Made by a program: the position numbers and the translations under genes. The notes under the pieces were generated by a model, which saw only the letters and a program-made list of their open reading frames with translations, was not told the origin of the DNA and did no database searches. A DNA stretch of 18,129 nucleotides, taken from positions 1-18,129 of the forward strand of contig DJVC01000039.1 of assembly GCA_002440765.1 (NCBI GenBank), given 5' to 3'. Position 1 is the first letter of the stretch, and every line of letters starts with the position of its first letter. The stretch is from a bacterium UBP3_UBA6266 (GTDB lineage Bacteria > Auribacterota > UBA6266). This document shows positions 1-7,563 of this stretch, piece after piece.

Positions 1-2345
1 CTGGAAAATCCGCAACCCATCTGCGTCAGGTCGTTCGTTCCGAACGAGAAGAAATCCGCATATCTGGCAATTTCATCCGCTGTAATCGCCGCTCTCGGAA
101 CTTCTATCATTGTTCCTATCTTATATTCCACTTTCGTTTTTCTCTCTTTGAAGATAGCCTGAATCTCCTTTTCGGCGGATTCCCTCGCTATTTTCAGTTC
201 TTTATAGTTTCCTACCAAAGGAATCATTATCTCGGGTTTTACTTTTATGCCCTTTGCTTTGACATTCAAAGCGGCTTCTATGATAGCTCTGACCTGCATA
301 TCGGAAATTTCAGGGTAAATAAGTCCGAGCCTGCAGCCTCTGTGACCGAGCATAGGATTGAATTCATGAAGGGAATCGACTTTATCTTTAATCTTCTCGA
401 CAGAAACTTTCATGACTTCCGACATTTCCTTCTGGCCCGCTTCGTCATGAGGAAGGAATTCGTGAAGTGGCGGGTCCAGGAGTCTTATCGTGCAGGGATA
501 ACCTTTAAGCGCCTTGAATATACCTTCGAAATCTTTTCTCTGCATAGGCAGAAGTTTTTCAAGGGCTTTTTTCCTGCCTTCAATGCCATCGGCAAGAATC
601 ATTTCCCTGAAAGTGATAATCCTGTCACCTTCGAAAAACATATGTTCGGTTCTGCAAAGCCCAATGCCTTCCGCGCCGAATTTCACCGCTACTTCCGCAT
701 CGTGCGGAGTATCGGCATTTGTCCTCACGCCAATGGTCCTGTATTTATCCGACCACTGCATAATTTTCGCAAAATTACCGGCAAGCGACGGCTCGACGGT
801 AGCGATTTTGTCCAGATAAACATTCCCAGTTGAACCGTTCAATGAGATCCAGTCTCCTTCCTTAACCTTAACTGCGCCGGCTGTCATCTCTTTTTTCTTG
901 TAATCAATCCTTATTTCTCCCGCACCGGCAACACAGCATTTTCCCATGCCTCTCGCGACTACTGCGGCATGGCTGGTCATTCCACCCCTTGATGTAAGTA
1001 TTCCTTTCGCAACATTCATACCTCCGATATCTTCGGGAGAAGTTTCTGTCCTGCAGAGAATAACACTTAACCCCTTTTTAGCCCACTCTTCGGCATCATC
1101 CGCGGTAAATACAACCTGGCCGGAAGCAGCTCCCGGTGAAGCAGGGAGCCCTTTTGAAATGACTTTTGTTTCTTTTTCGGCTTTAGGGTCGAACATCGGA
1201 TGTAAAAGCTGGTCAAGCTGGGCCGGGTCAATTCTCAAAATCGCTTCTTTTCCGGTTATAAGTTTTTCTTTTACCATATCGGCGGCAACTCTAACCGCGG
1301 AAGCGGCTGTCCTCTTCCCGCTTCTTGTCTGAAGCATATAAAGCTTGCCTTCCTGTATGGTAAATTCAATATCCTGCATATCTTTGTAATGGTGTTCAAG
1401 CTTTCTCCTTATATCAAGGAGCTGTTTATAGGCGCTCTTGTTCACTTTCTGTAATGTCTCTATCGGGTTAGGCGTCCTTATTCCGGCAACAACATCCTCT
1501 CCCTGGGCATTCATAAGGTACTCACCGTAAAACTTGTTTTCACCCGTGCTGGGGTCCCTTGTAAACGCGACACCCGTCCCGGAAGTATTACCCATATTTC
1601 CGAACACCATAGCCTGGACGTTTACCGCCGTGCCCAGCAGTCCTTTAATATCGTTTATCCGGCGGTATTTGATAGCTCTGTCATTATTCCATGAATTAAA
1701 CACAGCATTTATGGAGTATTCAAGCTGTTCTATCGGGTCTTCGGGAAATCTTTTGCTTGTATATTTTTTGAATACGGATTCATACTTTTCGACAACCTCT
1801 TTAAGCATCGCGGCGTCAAGATCAGTATCCTGTTTTGAGCCGTACTTATCTTTTACCGCCTGAAGTTCGTGTTCGAAAGCTTCGTGTTCGACTTCCATAA
1901 CCACATCACCGAACATCTGAATAAACCTCCTGAAAGAATCCCACGCGAACCGTTCGTTGCCGGATTTTTTTATCAGGCCTTCGACAACAACCGGGTTGAT
2001 GCCGAGGTTAAGAACCGTATCCATCATTCCCGGCATTGATACAGCCGCACCTGACCTTACCGATACAAGAAGAGGATTTTTCGGGTCACCGAATGAAGCG
2101 CCCATATCTTTCTCAAGCTTTTTAACACCCGCAAGAACCTGTTCTTTAAGACCTGAAGGCCATTTTTTTCCGCTCTTATAGAACATATCACAGGCTTCGG
2201 CAGTAATAGTAAAACCCGGAGGGACAGGAAGGCCAAGATTGGTCATTTCGGCGAGATTAGCCCCTTTACCCCCGAGGAGGGATTTCATTTTTGCTTGTCC
2301 TTCCGCCTTTCCGCTTCCAAAACTGTACACAAATTTCTTCGACAT
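1..2345 (-). CDS. ppdK: Pyruvate, phosphate dikinase (3' end cut off by window)
   Basis: PPDK interconverts pyruvate + ATP + Pi and PEP + AMP + PPi in the cytoplasm. The frame is open from ATG at 2345 to the window start, 781 full codons of an expected roughly 880, so the C-terminal part with the catalytic Cys of the PEP/pyruvate site is not visible. The protein begins [20 protein letters not shown], followed by [12 protein letters not shown] of the nucleotide-binding domain. The phosphohistidine domain has [17 protein letters not shown], with catalytic His459 and the neighbouring Thr457 that PDRP-type regulators modify in other species. The C-terminal barrel begins with [14 protein letters not shown] and reaches [13 protein letters not shown] at residues 769-781. 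Start choice: GGAAGGAG lies 8 nt upstream of the ATG. The gene sits 26 nt after glyS, so it is probably co-transcribed. No PDRP gene lies between them. Family identity is very secure. Confidence 0.96.
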   Translation of the reverse strand, partial: MSKKFVYSFGSGKAEGQAKMKSLLGGKGANLAEMTNLGLPVPPGFTITAEACDMFYKSGKKWPSGLKEQVLAGVKKLEKDMGASFGDPKNPLLVSVRSGAAVSMPGMMDTVLNLGINPVVVEGLIKKSGNERFAWDSFRRFIQMFGDVVMEVEHEAFEHELQAVKDKYGSKQDTDLDAAMLKEVVEKYESVFKKYTSKRFPEDPIEQLEYSINAVFNSWNNDRAIKYRRINDIKGLLGTAVNVQAMVFGNMGNTSGTGVAFTRDPSTGENKFYGEYLMNAQGEDVVAGIRTPNPIETLQKVNKSAYKQLLDIRRKLEHHYKDMQDIEFTIQEGKLYMLQTRSGKRTAASAVRVAADMVKEKLITGKEAILRIDPAQLDQLLHPMFDPKAEKETKVISKGLPASPGAASGQVVFTADDAEEWAKKGLSVILCRTETSPEDIGGMNVAKGILTSRGGMTSHAAVVARGMGKCCVAGAGEIRIDYKKKEMTAGAVKVKEGDWISLNGSTGNVYLDKIATVEPSLAGNFAKIMQWSDKYRTIGVRTNADTPHDAEVAVKFGAEGIGLCRTEHMFFEGDRIITFREMILADGIEGRKKALEKLLPMQRKDFEGIFKALKGYPCTIRLLDPPLHEFLPHDEAGQKEMSEVMKVSVEKIKDKVDSLHEFNPMLGHRGCRLGLIYPEISDMQVRAIIEAALNVKAKGIKVKPEIMIPLVGNYKELKIARESAEKEIQAIFKERKTKVEYKIGTMIEVPRAAITADEIARYADFFSFGTNDLTQMGCGFS

Positions 2346-2371
2346 TTTCTGATTCTCCTTCCAATTAGCTT

Positions 2372-3673
2372 TTATATATTTTCTATTCTTTTTCTCAATT
2401 CAACTTCTATGTCGCTTTCCGGTATCCTTGTCTGCTGCATAGAATCTCTTTCGCGGAGCGTAACGGTATTATCCTTAAGGGTTTGGGAATCCACGGTAAA
2501 ACAGAAAGGGGTACCCGCTTCATCCATTCTCCTGTAACGTCTCCCTATCGAACCTCCGTCATCATAAAAAACTTTGAACCTGCTCTTAAGCCTGTCGTAT
2601 ATCTTACCGGCAAATTCATCCATTCCATCCCTGTTGACGAGAGGCAGTATAGCAGCCTTGATAGGAGCTATTCTCGGCGATAATTTCAGAACGATTCTCT
2701 CTTCCTCTTCATGAAAAGCGTCTATAAGGCATGTCAAGAGTGTCCTGTCACAGCCCGCCGAAGTCTCAATAATGTTCGGTGTATACCTTATTTTCTTTTC
2801 ATCGTCATAATATGTAAGATCTTTTCCGGAAAATTCCGTATGCCTTTTGAGGTCATAATCCGCGCGGTGATGTATCCCTTCAAGTTCCGACCATCCGAAC
2901 GGAAATTCATACTGGATATCAAACGCCTTTTTCGCATAATGAGCCAGTTCTTTTTCATCATGCTCGTGGAACCTGAGTTTTTCGGGTTTAATGCCGAGGC
3001 GCACATACCACTGATACCTGATTTCCTTCCATTGTTCCATAATCTGCATCGAACCCCCGGGTTCAACAAAATACTGCATTTCCATCTGTTCGAATTCTCT
3101 GGTCCTGAAAATAAAATTGCCGGGTGTTATCTCGTTCCTGAAAGCCTTTCCTATCTGCGCAATGCCAAAAGGGATTTTTTTTCGCGAAGAGTTTAAAACA
3201 TTAAGAAAATTTACATAAATACCCTGCGCGGTTTCGGGCCGCATATAAATAACATTTGCGCTGTCTTCTACGGGACCCATAAATGTTTTAAACATAAGAT
3301 TAAAACTTCTCGGCCGGGTAAATTCTCCGCCGCACGAGGGGCATTTCTCAGAATTCACCTCATCAGCTCTGAAACGCATTTTACATTTTTTACAGTCTAC
3401 AAGAGGATCTGTGAAATGTTCTACATGCCCGGAAGCCTCCCATATCCTGGGGTGCATAAGTATACTTGAATCTATCCCCTCGATATCATCGCGCTCATAC
3501 ACCATCGACTTCCACCAGAAATCCTTGATATTCCTTTTCAATTCGCTTCCCAGAGGACCGTAATCCCAGCAGCTGTTCAGACCGCCGTAAATTTCCGATG
3601 ACTGGAATACATATCCTCTCCTTTTGCATAAGGAAACGAGTTTAGACATTTTGTCACTGGTATTTTTTTTCAT
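2372..3673 (-). CDS. glyS: Glycyl-tRNA synthetase, single-subunit (alpha2) type
   Basis: This class II synthetase charges tRNA-Gly with glycine. It is the homodimeric archaeal/eukaryal-like form that many bacteria carry, not the alpha2beta2 GlyQ-GlyS form. Its 433 residues are normal for the family. The start region carries the hallmark [18 protein letters not shown] (25-42). A zinc-binding pattern follows (CxxC at 94/97 and 111/114), then [13 protein letters not shown] (144-156), motif 2 around [19 protein letters not shown] (178-196), motif 3 near [11 protein letters not shown], and a C-terminal anticodon-binding domain. The ATG at 3673 has no good Shine-Dalgarno; an AAAGG lies about 16 nt upstream. 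Met9 (codon at 3649) would also be an acceptable start by homology. It begins 12 nt after recO and precedes ppdK by 26 nt. Confidence 0.96.
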   Translation of the reverse strand: MKKNTSDKMSKLVSLCKRRGYVFQSSEIYGGLNSCWDYGPLGSELKRNIKDFWWKSMVYERDDIEGIDSSILMHPRIWEASGHVEHFTDPLVDCKKCKMRFRADEVNSEKCPSCGGEFTRPRSFNLMFKTFMGPVEDSANVIYMRPETAQGIYVNFLNVLNSSRKKIPFGIAQIGKAFRNEITPGNFIFRTREFEQMEMQYFVEPGGSMQIMEQWKEIRYQWYVRLGIKPEKLRFHEHDEKELAHYAKKAFDIQYEFPFGWSELEGIHHRADYDLKRHTEFSGKDLTYYDDEKKIRYTPNIIETSAGCDRTLLTCLIDAFHEEEERIVLKLSPRIAPIKAAILPLVNRDGMDEFAGKIYDRLKSRFKVFYDDGGSIGRRYRRMDEAGTPFCFTVDSQTLKDNTVTLRERDSMQQTRIPESDIEVELRKRIENI

Positions 3674-3685
3674 AATGATAAAAAC

Positions 3686-4456
3686 TTAACCTTTATCTGT
3701 ATTTTTTTCCTTTTTTTTTAAAACGGAGGCTAAAAAATCAAGAGATTTTAACGGTTTGGGCAGAACAAAGTCAAGCAATAACCGTACAACGGGAGAAATT
3801 TTGCGAAGTTCGGCATTTTTCACGGATAAGTACGCATTTTCATCCATACCCCCGCGCACTATTTCATCCATCGCCAGGGCAAGGCTGCGATCGATAAACA
3901 CTTTTTTGCCGGCGGGCGCGCACTTGTTACATCTTATATCACCCGAAAGTGTTATGGAAAAAGGCCCTGTTTTATCCCTGCAGGCGCCGCACTCCGAAAA
4001 TAACCCGACAAAACCCGCCAGATGCATTGACCTTAAGGCATATATGACCAGATACCTTACAGGACTCTCCCCCTCTTTATTCTGAGACAACCTGTCCAGC
4101 ACAAAACACAGTTCCCTGAATATAGATGTTTCGTCATTCTCAAAACTTGTTATCAGGGTCGTTATCTCAATAACAGTCGTCGCCACAGCATAGGTCTCGG
4201 ATCTTTTCATTATACCGGAAAAATTATTTATAACCTCGAGGGAAGATACCGTATCCAGTTCCCGGTCTTTCACCCTTCTTAACTCAACATCATATAAACC
4301 GAAAATCTGGAGTTTTGAATATCTGCTTTTTAATTTTTCAACCCCTTTCAACACGGCTTTTATCTTGCCCAGGCAGGGGGTAATAAACACAGCGACCCTG
4401 CTGGATTCACCATATTTATAAGACCTCAACAAAATAGCCTGCGTTTTCTGATTCAT
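3686..4456 (-). CDS. recO: DNA repair protein RecO
   Basis: RecO is the mediator of the RecFOR pathway. It displaces SSB and helps load RecA on single-stranded DNA. The 256-residue protein starts MNQKTQAILLRSYKYGESSR, which is the N-terminal OB-fold strand pattern of the family. A helical domain follows, then a zinc-finger-like CxxC...CxxC (Cys156, 159, 176, 179 from this start; CGAC and CNKC). The frame could extend upstream to a TTG at 4501, which would overlap the end of the DUF502 gene by 8 nt. I prefer the ATG at 4456 because the RecO fold begins there and the extra 15 residues match nothing. Neither start has a strong ribosome binding site. It lies immediately before glyS, as in Firmicutes, but era is not directly upstream. 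Confidence 0.92.
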   Translation of the reverse strand: MNQKTQAILLRSYKYGESSRVAVFITPCLGKIKAVLKGVEKLKSRYSKLQIFGLYDVELRRVKDRELDTVSSLEVINNFSGIMKRSETYAVATTVIEITTLITSFENDETSIFRELCFVLDRLSQNKEGESPVRYLVIYALRSMHLAGFVGLFSECGACRDKTGPFSITLSGDIRCNKCAPAGKKVFIDRSLALAMDEIVRGGMDENAYLSVKNAELRKISPVVRLLLDFVLPKPLKSLDFLASVLKKKEKNTDKG

Positions 4457-4493
4457 AATACAACCGGAGTGAATGAGGGGAAAAACATTTTTG

Positions 4494-5108
4494 CTATCCA
4501 ATTTTCTTTATCTCGTAGGGCTCAATCGTACCCGCCGACACAACAAGCTTTAAGCCGTCTTCAATGCTGATTGAAGTGAATATAACATCTTTTCTTGCCA
4601 CAATAATAAACAAACCTGAAGTCGGGTTGGGTGTGGTCGGCACAAATAATCCGATATAATCACCTTTAAGTATTTCGCTTGCCCTGCTTTTGACACAAGA
4701 CGTGGTAAAACCCACCGACCAGATGCCTTTGCGCGGATACTCAATCAAAACCACCTGCCTGAGGATAGTGGCCTGGCTCTCCCACAGGGCCAGTGATATT
4801 TGTTTAAATGTTTTGTATATTTTATTTATAAGCGGAATTCGTATAAGCAGGTTTTCAAACGGCTTTGAAATTTTTCGCACAAATACCATCTTGGCCAGAA
4901 AACCGATAAAAACCACAAGAATGAAAGCTACAATAAGGCTGGCCGCCCTGATAAATATCTGTTTATCCGAAGGGATATAATGGCTCAGCGGCTTTACAAG
5001 AAAATTGGTTATAAAAATAAACAGCCAGTAAATAACTCCGGCAGTGCCCAAAACAGGAAAAAGCACCAGAAGCCCGGTAAAAAAATACCCTCTAACTCTT
5101 TTTAACAT
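4494..5108 (-). CDS. DUF502 family membrane protein
   Basis: This is a 204-residue membrane protein of the DUF502 family, whose function is not established. Two hydrophobic segments are visible (about 7-36 and 52-76), preceded by a short basic N-terminus (MLKRVRGYF). They are followed by the family signatures RIPLINKIYKTFKQI (about 90-104) and PTTPNPTSGLFI in the soluble C-terminal part. It starts 3 nt after the stop of the CNNM/CorC gene, with AAGGAAG inside the end of that gene about 9-10 nt before the ATG, so the two are almost certainly translated from one message. The context (CorC-type transporter before, recO after) gives no firm role. Family assignment rests on recognised motifs; function is unknown. 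Confidence 0.88.
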   Translation of the reverse strand: MLKRVRGYFFTGLLVLFPVLGTAGVIYWLFIFITNFLVKPLSHYIPSDKQIFIRAASLIVAFILVVFIGFLAKMVFVRKISKPFENLLIRIPLINKIYKTFKQISLALWESQATILRQVVLIEYPRKGIWSVGFTTSCVKSRASEILKGDYIGLFVPTTPNPTSGLFIIVARKDVIFTSISIEDGLKLVVSAGTIEPYEIKKIG

Positions 5109-5111
5109 AGT

Positions 5112-6398
5112 TCATTCTTCCTTCTTGCCCGTAACCTTAACCTTCTTTACAGATTTGTCATCGGCATCGACAATTTCCATAGAAAAGTTTACCATAGTTA
5201 TCTTTTCGCCTTTCCTTGGAATTTTTCCCAGATGGGTTATTATAAAACCGCCTATGGTATCGTAGTTTTCACTTTCGGGCAGCCTGACGCCGTTGGACAA
5301 ATATTCATTTACTTCGTCTATAGACATTTTCGCATCGAAAATATACTCATTCTCATTTATTTCTGTATAATAATTCTCATCTGTATCGTATTCATCCTGT
5401 ATCTCTCCCACTATCTCTTCAATAACATCTTCAAGCGTTACAAGCCCTGCCGTCCCGCCATATTCGTCCAGCACTATGGCAATATGAACTTTCTTTTTCT
5501 GCATTTCCTTCATTAACGCCGAAATTCTCTTGGTTTCGGGAACAAATAAAACGTCCCTCATGATATCCGTAAGTCTCAGGTCTCCCTCAAATTTTTCCGA
5601 TGGTCTTGCGGCTATCAAATCTTTAGCGTAAAAAATTCCTTTCATATCATCCATATCTTTCCCGTAAACCGGAATTTTGGAAAACAGCGTCTTTTTAACA
5701 ATATTTTTTGCTGTTTCTATGGATTCATCTTCGGAAACGGCGATTATGTCAACACGGGGCGTCATAATTTCCCTGACTATCTTATCCCCGAATTCGAAAA
5801 TCGAATGTATCAGCTCTTTTTCATCGCGGAGAATGACACCTTCTTTTTCCCCGACATCAACAAATGTCTTTATTTCCTCTTCAGTAATTTTTGCGGCAAC
5901 AACCTGATAGTCGGAACCTATTATCCTCATGAATATCCTTACTATAAACATGAATATTTTATTCACTGGCGTCAGCACTATCGATATCGCATGAAGGTAG
6001 GGCAGGCAGAATATCGAAATTCCTTCGGCATGTTTTCTCGCAATTGATTTCGGGATAATTTCTCCGAAAGTCAGTATAAGGAACGTTACGGTAAACCATG
6101 AAATGGCAATTGCCCTTCCCATGGAAGCGTGGCTGAACAAATTGTTCACCACAAGAGCTCCCATTGAAGCGGCTCCGATATTCGCTATGTTATTGCCGAC
6201 CAGTAAGGTAATCAGAAGTTTGTCGGATTTCTTTATCCAGATGTTTATCACTTCGGCTTTCTTATTCTCTTTGCCAAGCAGCTGTTTTATCCTGAGTTTT
6301 GTCATCGAAGTCAATGCTGTTTCGACACCCGAGAAAAAAGCCGAAAGAAAAATCAGCACAACCAGGACAATTATTTCGATAATTACGCTTGTCGTCAT
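5112..6398 (-). CDS. CNNM/HlyC/CorC family transporter with CBS domains
   Basis: This 428-residue inner-membrane protein belongs to the CNNM/CorC (hemolysin C-like) family, members of which act in Mg2+ or other divalent ion efflux; some have been called hemolysins. Domain order is complete. The N-terminal DUF21 transmembrane domain (about 5-195) carries SGVETALTS, VGNNIANIGAAS and FGEIIPKSIARKHAEG. A CBS pair follows (about 208-332) with REIMTPRVDI and HIAIVLDEYGGTAGLVTLED, then a CorC_HlyC domain (about 343-422) with YDTIGGFIITHLGKIPRKGE. TAGGTGA lies 6 nt before the ATG. It is 23 nt downstream of the DgkA-PAP2 gene and 3 nt before the DUF502 gene. In Proteobacteria the short CorC protein YbeX is linked to phoH-ybeY, so its place here fits that association. 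The substrate cannot be told from sequence. Confidence 0.94.
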   Translation of the reverse strand: MTTSVIIEIIVLVVLIFLSAFFSGVETALTSMTKLRIKQLLGKENKKAEVINIWIKKSDKLLITLLVGNNIANIGAASMGALVVNNLFSHASMGRAIAISWFTVTFLILTFGEIIPKSIARKHAEGISIFCLPYLHAISIVLTPVNKIFMFIVRIFMRIIGSDYQVVAAKITEEEIKTFVDVGEKEGVILRDEKELIHSIFEFGDKIVREIMTPRVDIIAVSEDESIETAKNIVKKTLFSKIPVYGKDMDDMKGIFYAKDLIAARPSEKFEGDLRLTDIMRDVLFVPETKRISALMKEMQKKKVHIAIVLDEYGGTAGLVTLEDVIEEIVGEIQDEYDTDENYYTEINENEYIFDAKMSIDEVNEYLSNGVRLPESENYDTIGGFIITHLGKIPRKGEKITMVNFSMEIVDADDKSVKKVKVTGKKEE

Positions 6399-6421
6399 CC
6401 GATATCACCTAAAAATAATTT

Positions 6422-7123
6422 TCACAAATATAATTTGAACAGTAAAATCGAGAGCAGAATTCCCAGTATGGCGCCCGAAACTACTTCGTATATAGAATGA
6501 ATTTTTGCCGCTACCCTGCTCTGGGCAACCATTAACGCCAGAAGAAAACCGATAGCAACAAGCAGCCGGGATTTGGAAATAAATATTATTGCTCCCCACA
6601 TCGCAAAAGCCACCGCGCTGTGGACACTGGGCATGCCTCCCAGAAGAGGCCTGCCCCGGTGCAGAAGCAATTTAATCATTATTGACAGAGTCACCGCAAG
6701 AAGAAAAACAATAAATGTTATATGGCTCGGAATACCCATAATATAGTTAATCCCCACTTCAATACGCGTATCCAGATGGTTATAAAAAATAATGTACCCT
6801 ATTACCATGGCCACTAAAGAAGCAAGCAGAACCGCCCCCGCGGAAACATCCTTAACTATTTTTGCGATAGGATGGTAAGTTTCGCTTATCATATCTGTAA
6901 GAAGTTCAATGCAGGTATTAAAAACCTCTGTTATAAGGACAAAAAATATCAGGACGGAAAGAATCATAAATTCGCTCTTGTCAATACCGAAATACATACC
7001 CATCAGAACAATAAGAACGGCTATCAGGAAATGAATACGGAAATTCTGCTGTGTCCGCAATATATAGTAAAGCCCTTCTATCGCATGATTAAAGCTCTTT
7101 AAGATTTTGTTAGTAGTTTCCAT
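6422..7123 (-). CDS. dgkA: Fusion of DgkA-type lipid kinase and PAP2 phosphatase
   Basis: This is one continuous 233-codon frame with two enzyme domains. The N-terminal half (about 1-115) is an integral-membrane diacylglycerol/undecaprenol kinase: KSFNHAIEGL, RTQQNFRIHF, the active-site helix EVFNTCIELLTDM (66-78) and AKIVKDVSAGAVLL. The C-terminal half (about 125-233) is a PAP2-type phosphatase with all three motifs: K(x6)RP at 151-159, PSVHS at 165-169 (His168), and SRVAAKIHSIYE at 202-213 (His209, with Glu213 where Asp is usual). The likely activities are phosphorylation and dephosphorylation of a membrane lipid (diacylglycerol or undecaprenol); the true substrate is unknown. The start is uncertain: ATG at 7123 has AGGAG only 3 nt away and fits the usual DgkA N-terminus, while ATG at 7138 has no ribosome binding site. 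Both overlap the end of ybeY. Confidence 0.9.
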   Translation of the reverse strand: METTNKILKSFNHAIEGLYYILRTQQNFRIHFLIAVLIVLMGMYFGIDKSEFMILSVLIFFVLITEVFNTCIELLTDMISETYHPIAKIVKDVSAGAVLLASLVAMVIGYIIFYNHLDTRIEVGINYIMGIPSHITFIVFLLAVTLSIMIKLLLHRGRPLLGGMPSVHSAVAFAMWGAIIFISKSRLLVAIGFLLALMVAQSRVAAKIHSIYEVVSGAILGILLSILLFKLYL

Positions 7124-7563
7124 TTTCTCCTGTCCCATAACAAACTGCCCATTTTTACCTGTTTTTCGTCCATGAGGATTCTTGAACAGGATTGGGTATC
7201 ATTATAACCCAAAAGATGCAAAACACCGTGTATAAGATATATCATAAGTTCCTTGCCGGGTTCATGTAAAAATTCACAGGCTCTAATGGATGCCATCTCA
7301 ACCGAAACCATCACATCACCCAGATAATCTTCATCGCCTTCAACCTTCTCTCCTTCCCCCATCGGGAAAGACAGCACATCCGTAGGCCTGTTCTTATGCA
7401 TATATTTTTTATTGTATCTTTGTATCGTTTTGTTGTCCACGAAAGATACCGAGAGTTTTACATCCGTCATGCAACCCTCCGCATCCAACACATATTTTAT
7501 TACTTTCCGCGCAACAGATACGTTAATTTTCTTTTTTTGGAGATTTATTATTTCTATCTTCAT
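7099..7563 (-). CDS. ybeY: Endoribonuclease YbeY (rRNA maturation factor)
   Basis: YbeY is a small metal-dependent RNase needed for 16S rRNA 3'-end processing and ribosome quality control in many bacteria. The 154-residue frame has the family patterns FVDNKTIQRYNKKYMHKNRP, TDVLSFPM (61-68), YLGDVMVS (80-87) and the zinc-site segment HGVLHLLGYND (112-122). In the usual HxxxHxxxxxH site the first two ligands are present as His112 and His116, but the third position is Asp122, with no His available nearby. The gene overlaps the end of pgpH by 41 nt and the start of the dgkA-PAP2 gene by 25 nt or more, suggesting translational coupling. Its position after phoH and pgpH is the common one for this gene. 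The fold assignment is secure. Confidence 0.94.
   Translation of the reverse strand: MKIEIINLQKKKINVSVARKVIKYVLDAEGCMTDVKLSVSFVDNKTIQRYNKKYMHKNRPTDVLSFPMGEGEKVEGDEDYLGDVMVSVEMASIRACEFLHEPGKELMIYLIHGVLHLLGYNDTQSCSRILMDEKQVKMGSLLWDRRKWKLLTKS

Noticed and set aside
342..833. 163-codon plus-strand open frame
   Set aside because: It is antisense to ppdK, whose minus-strand translation is a clear PPDK through the same bases; the plus-strand protein resembles nothing.
2788..3069. 93-codon minus-strand open frame inside glyS
   Set aside because: It is an alternative frame within the conserved GlyRS core and its product is basic and without motifs.
4457..4501. Upstream TTG start for RecO (15 extra residues)
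   Set aside because: It gives no better ribosome binding site and the conserved RecO N-terminus begins at the ATG at 4456.
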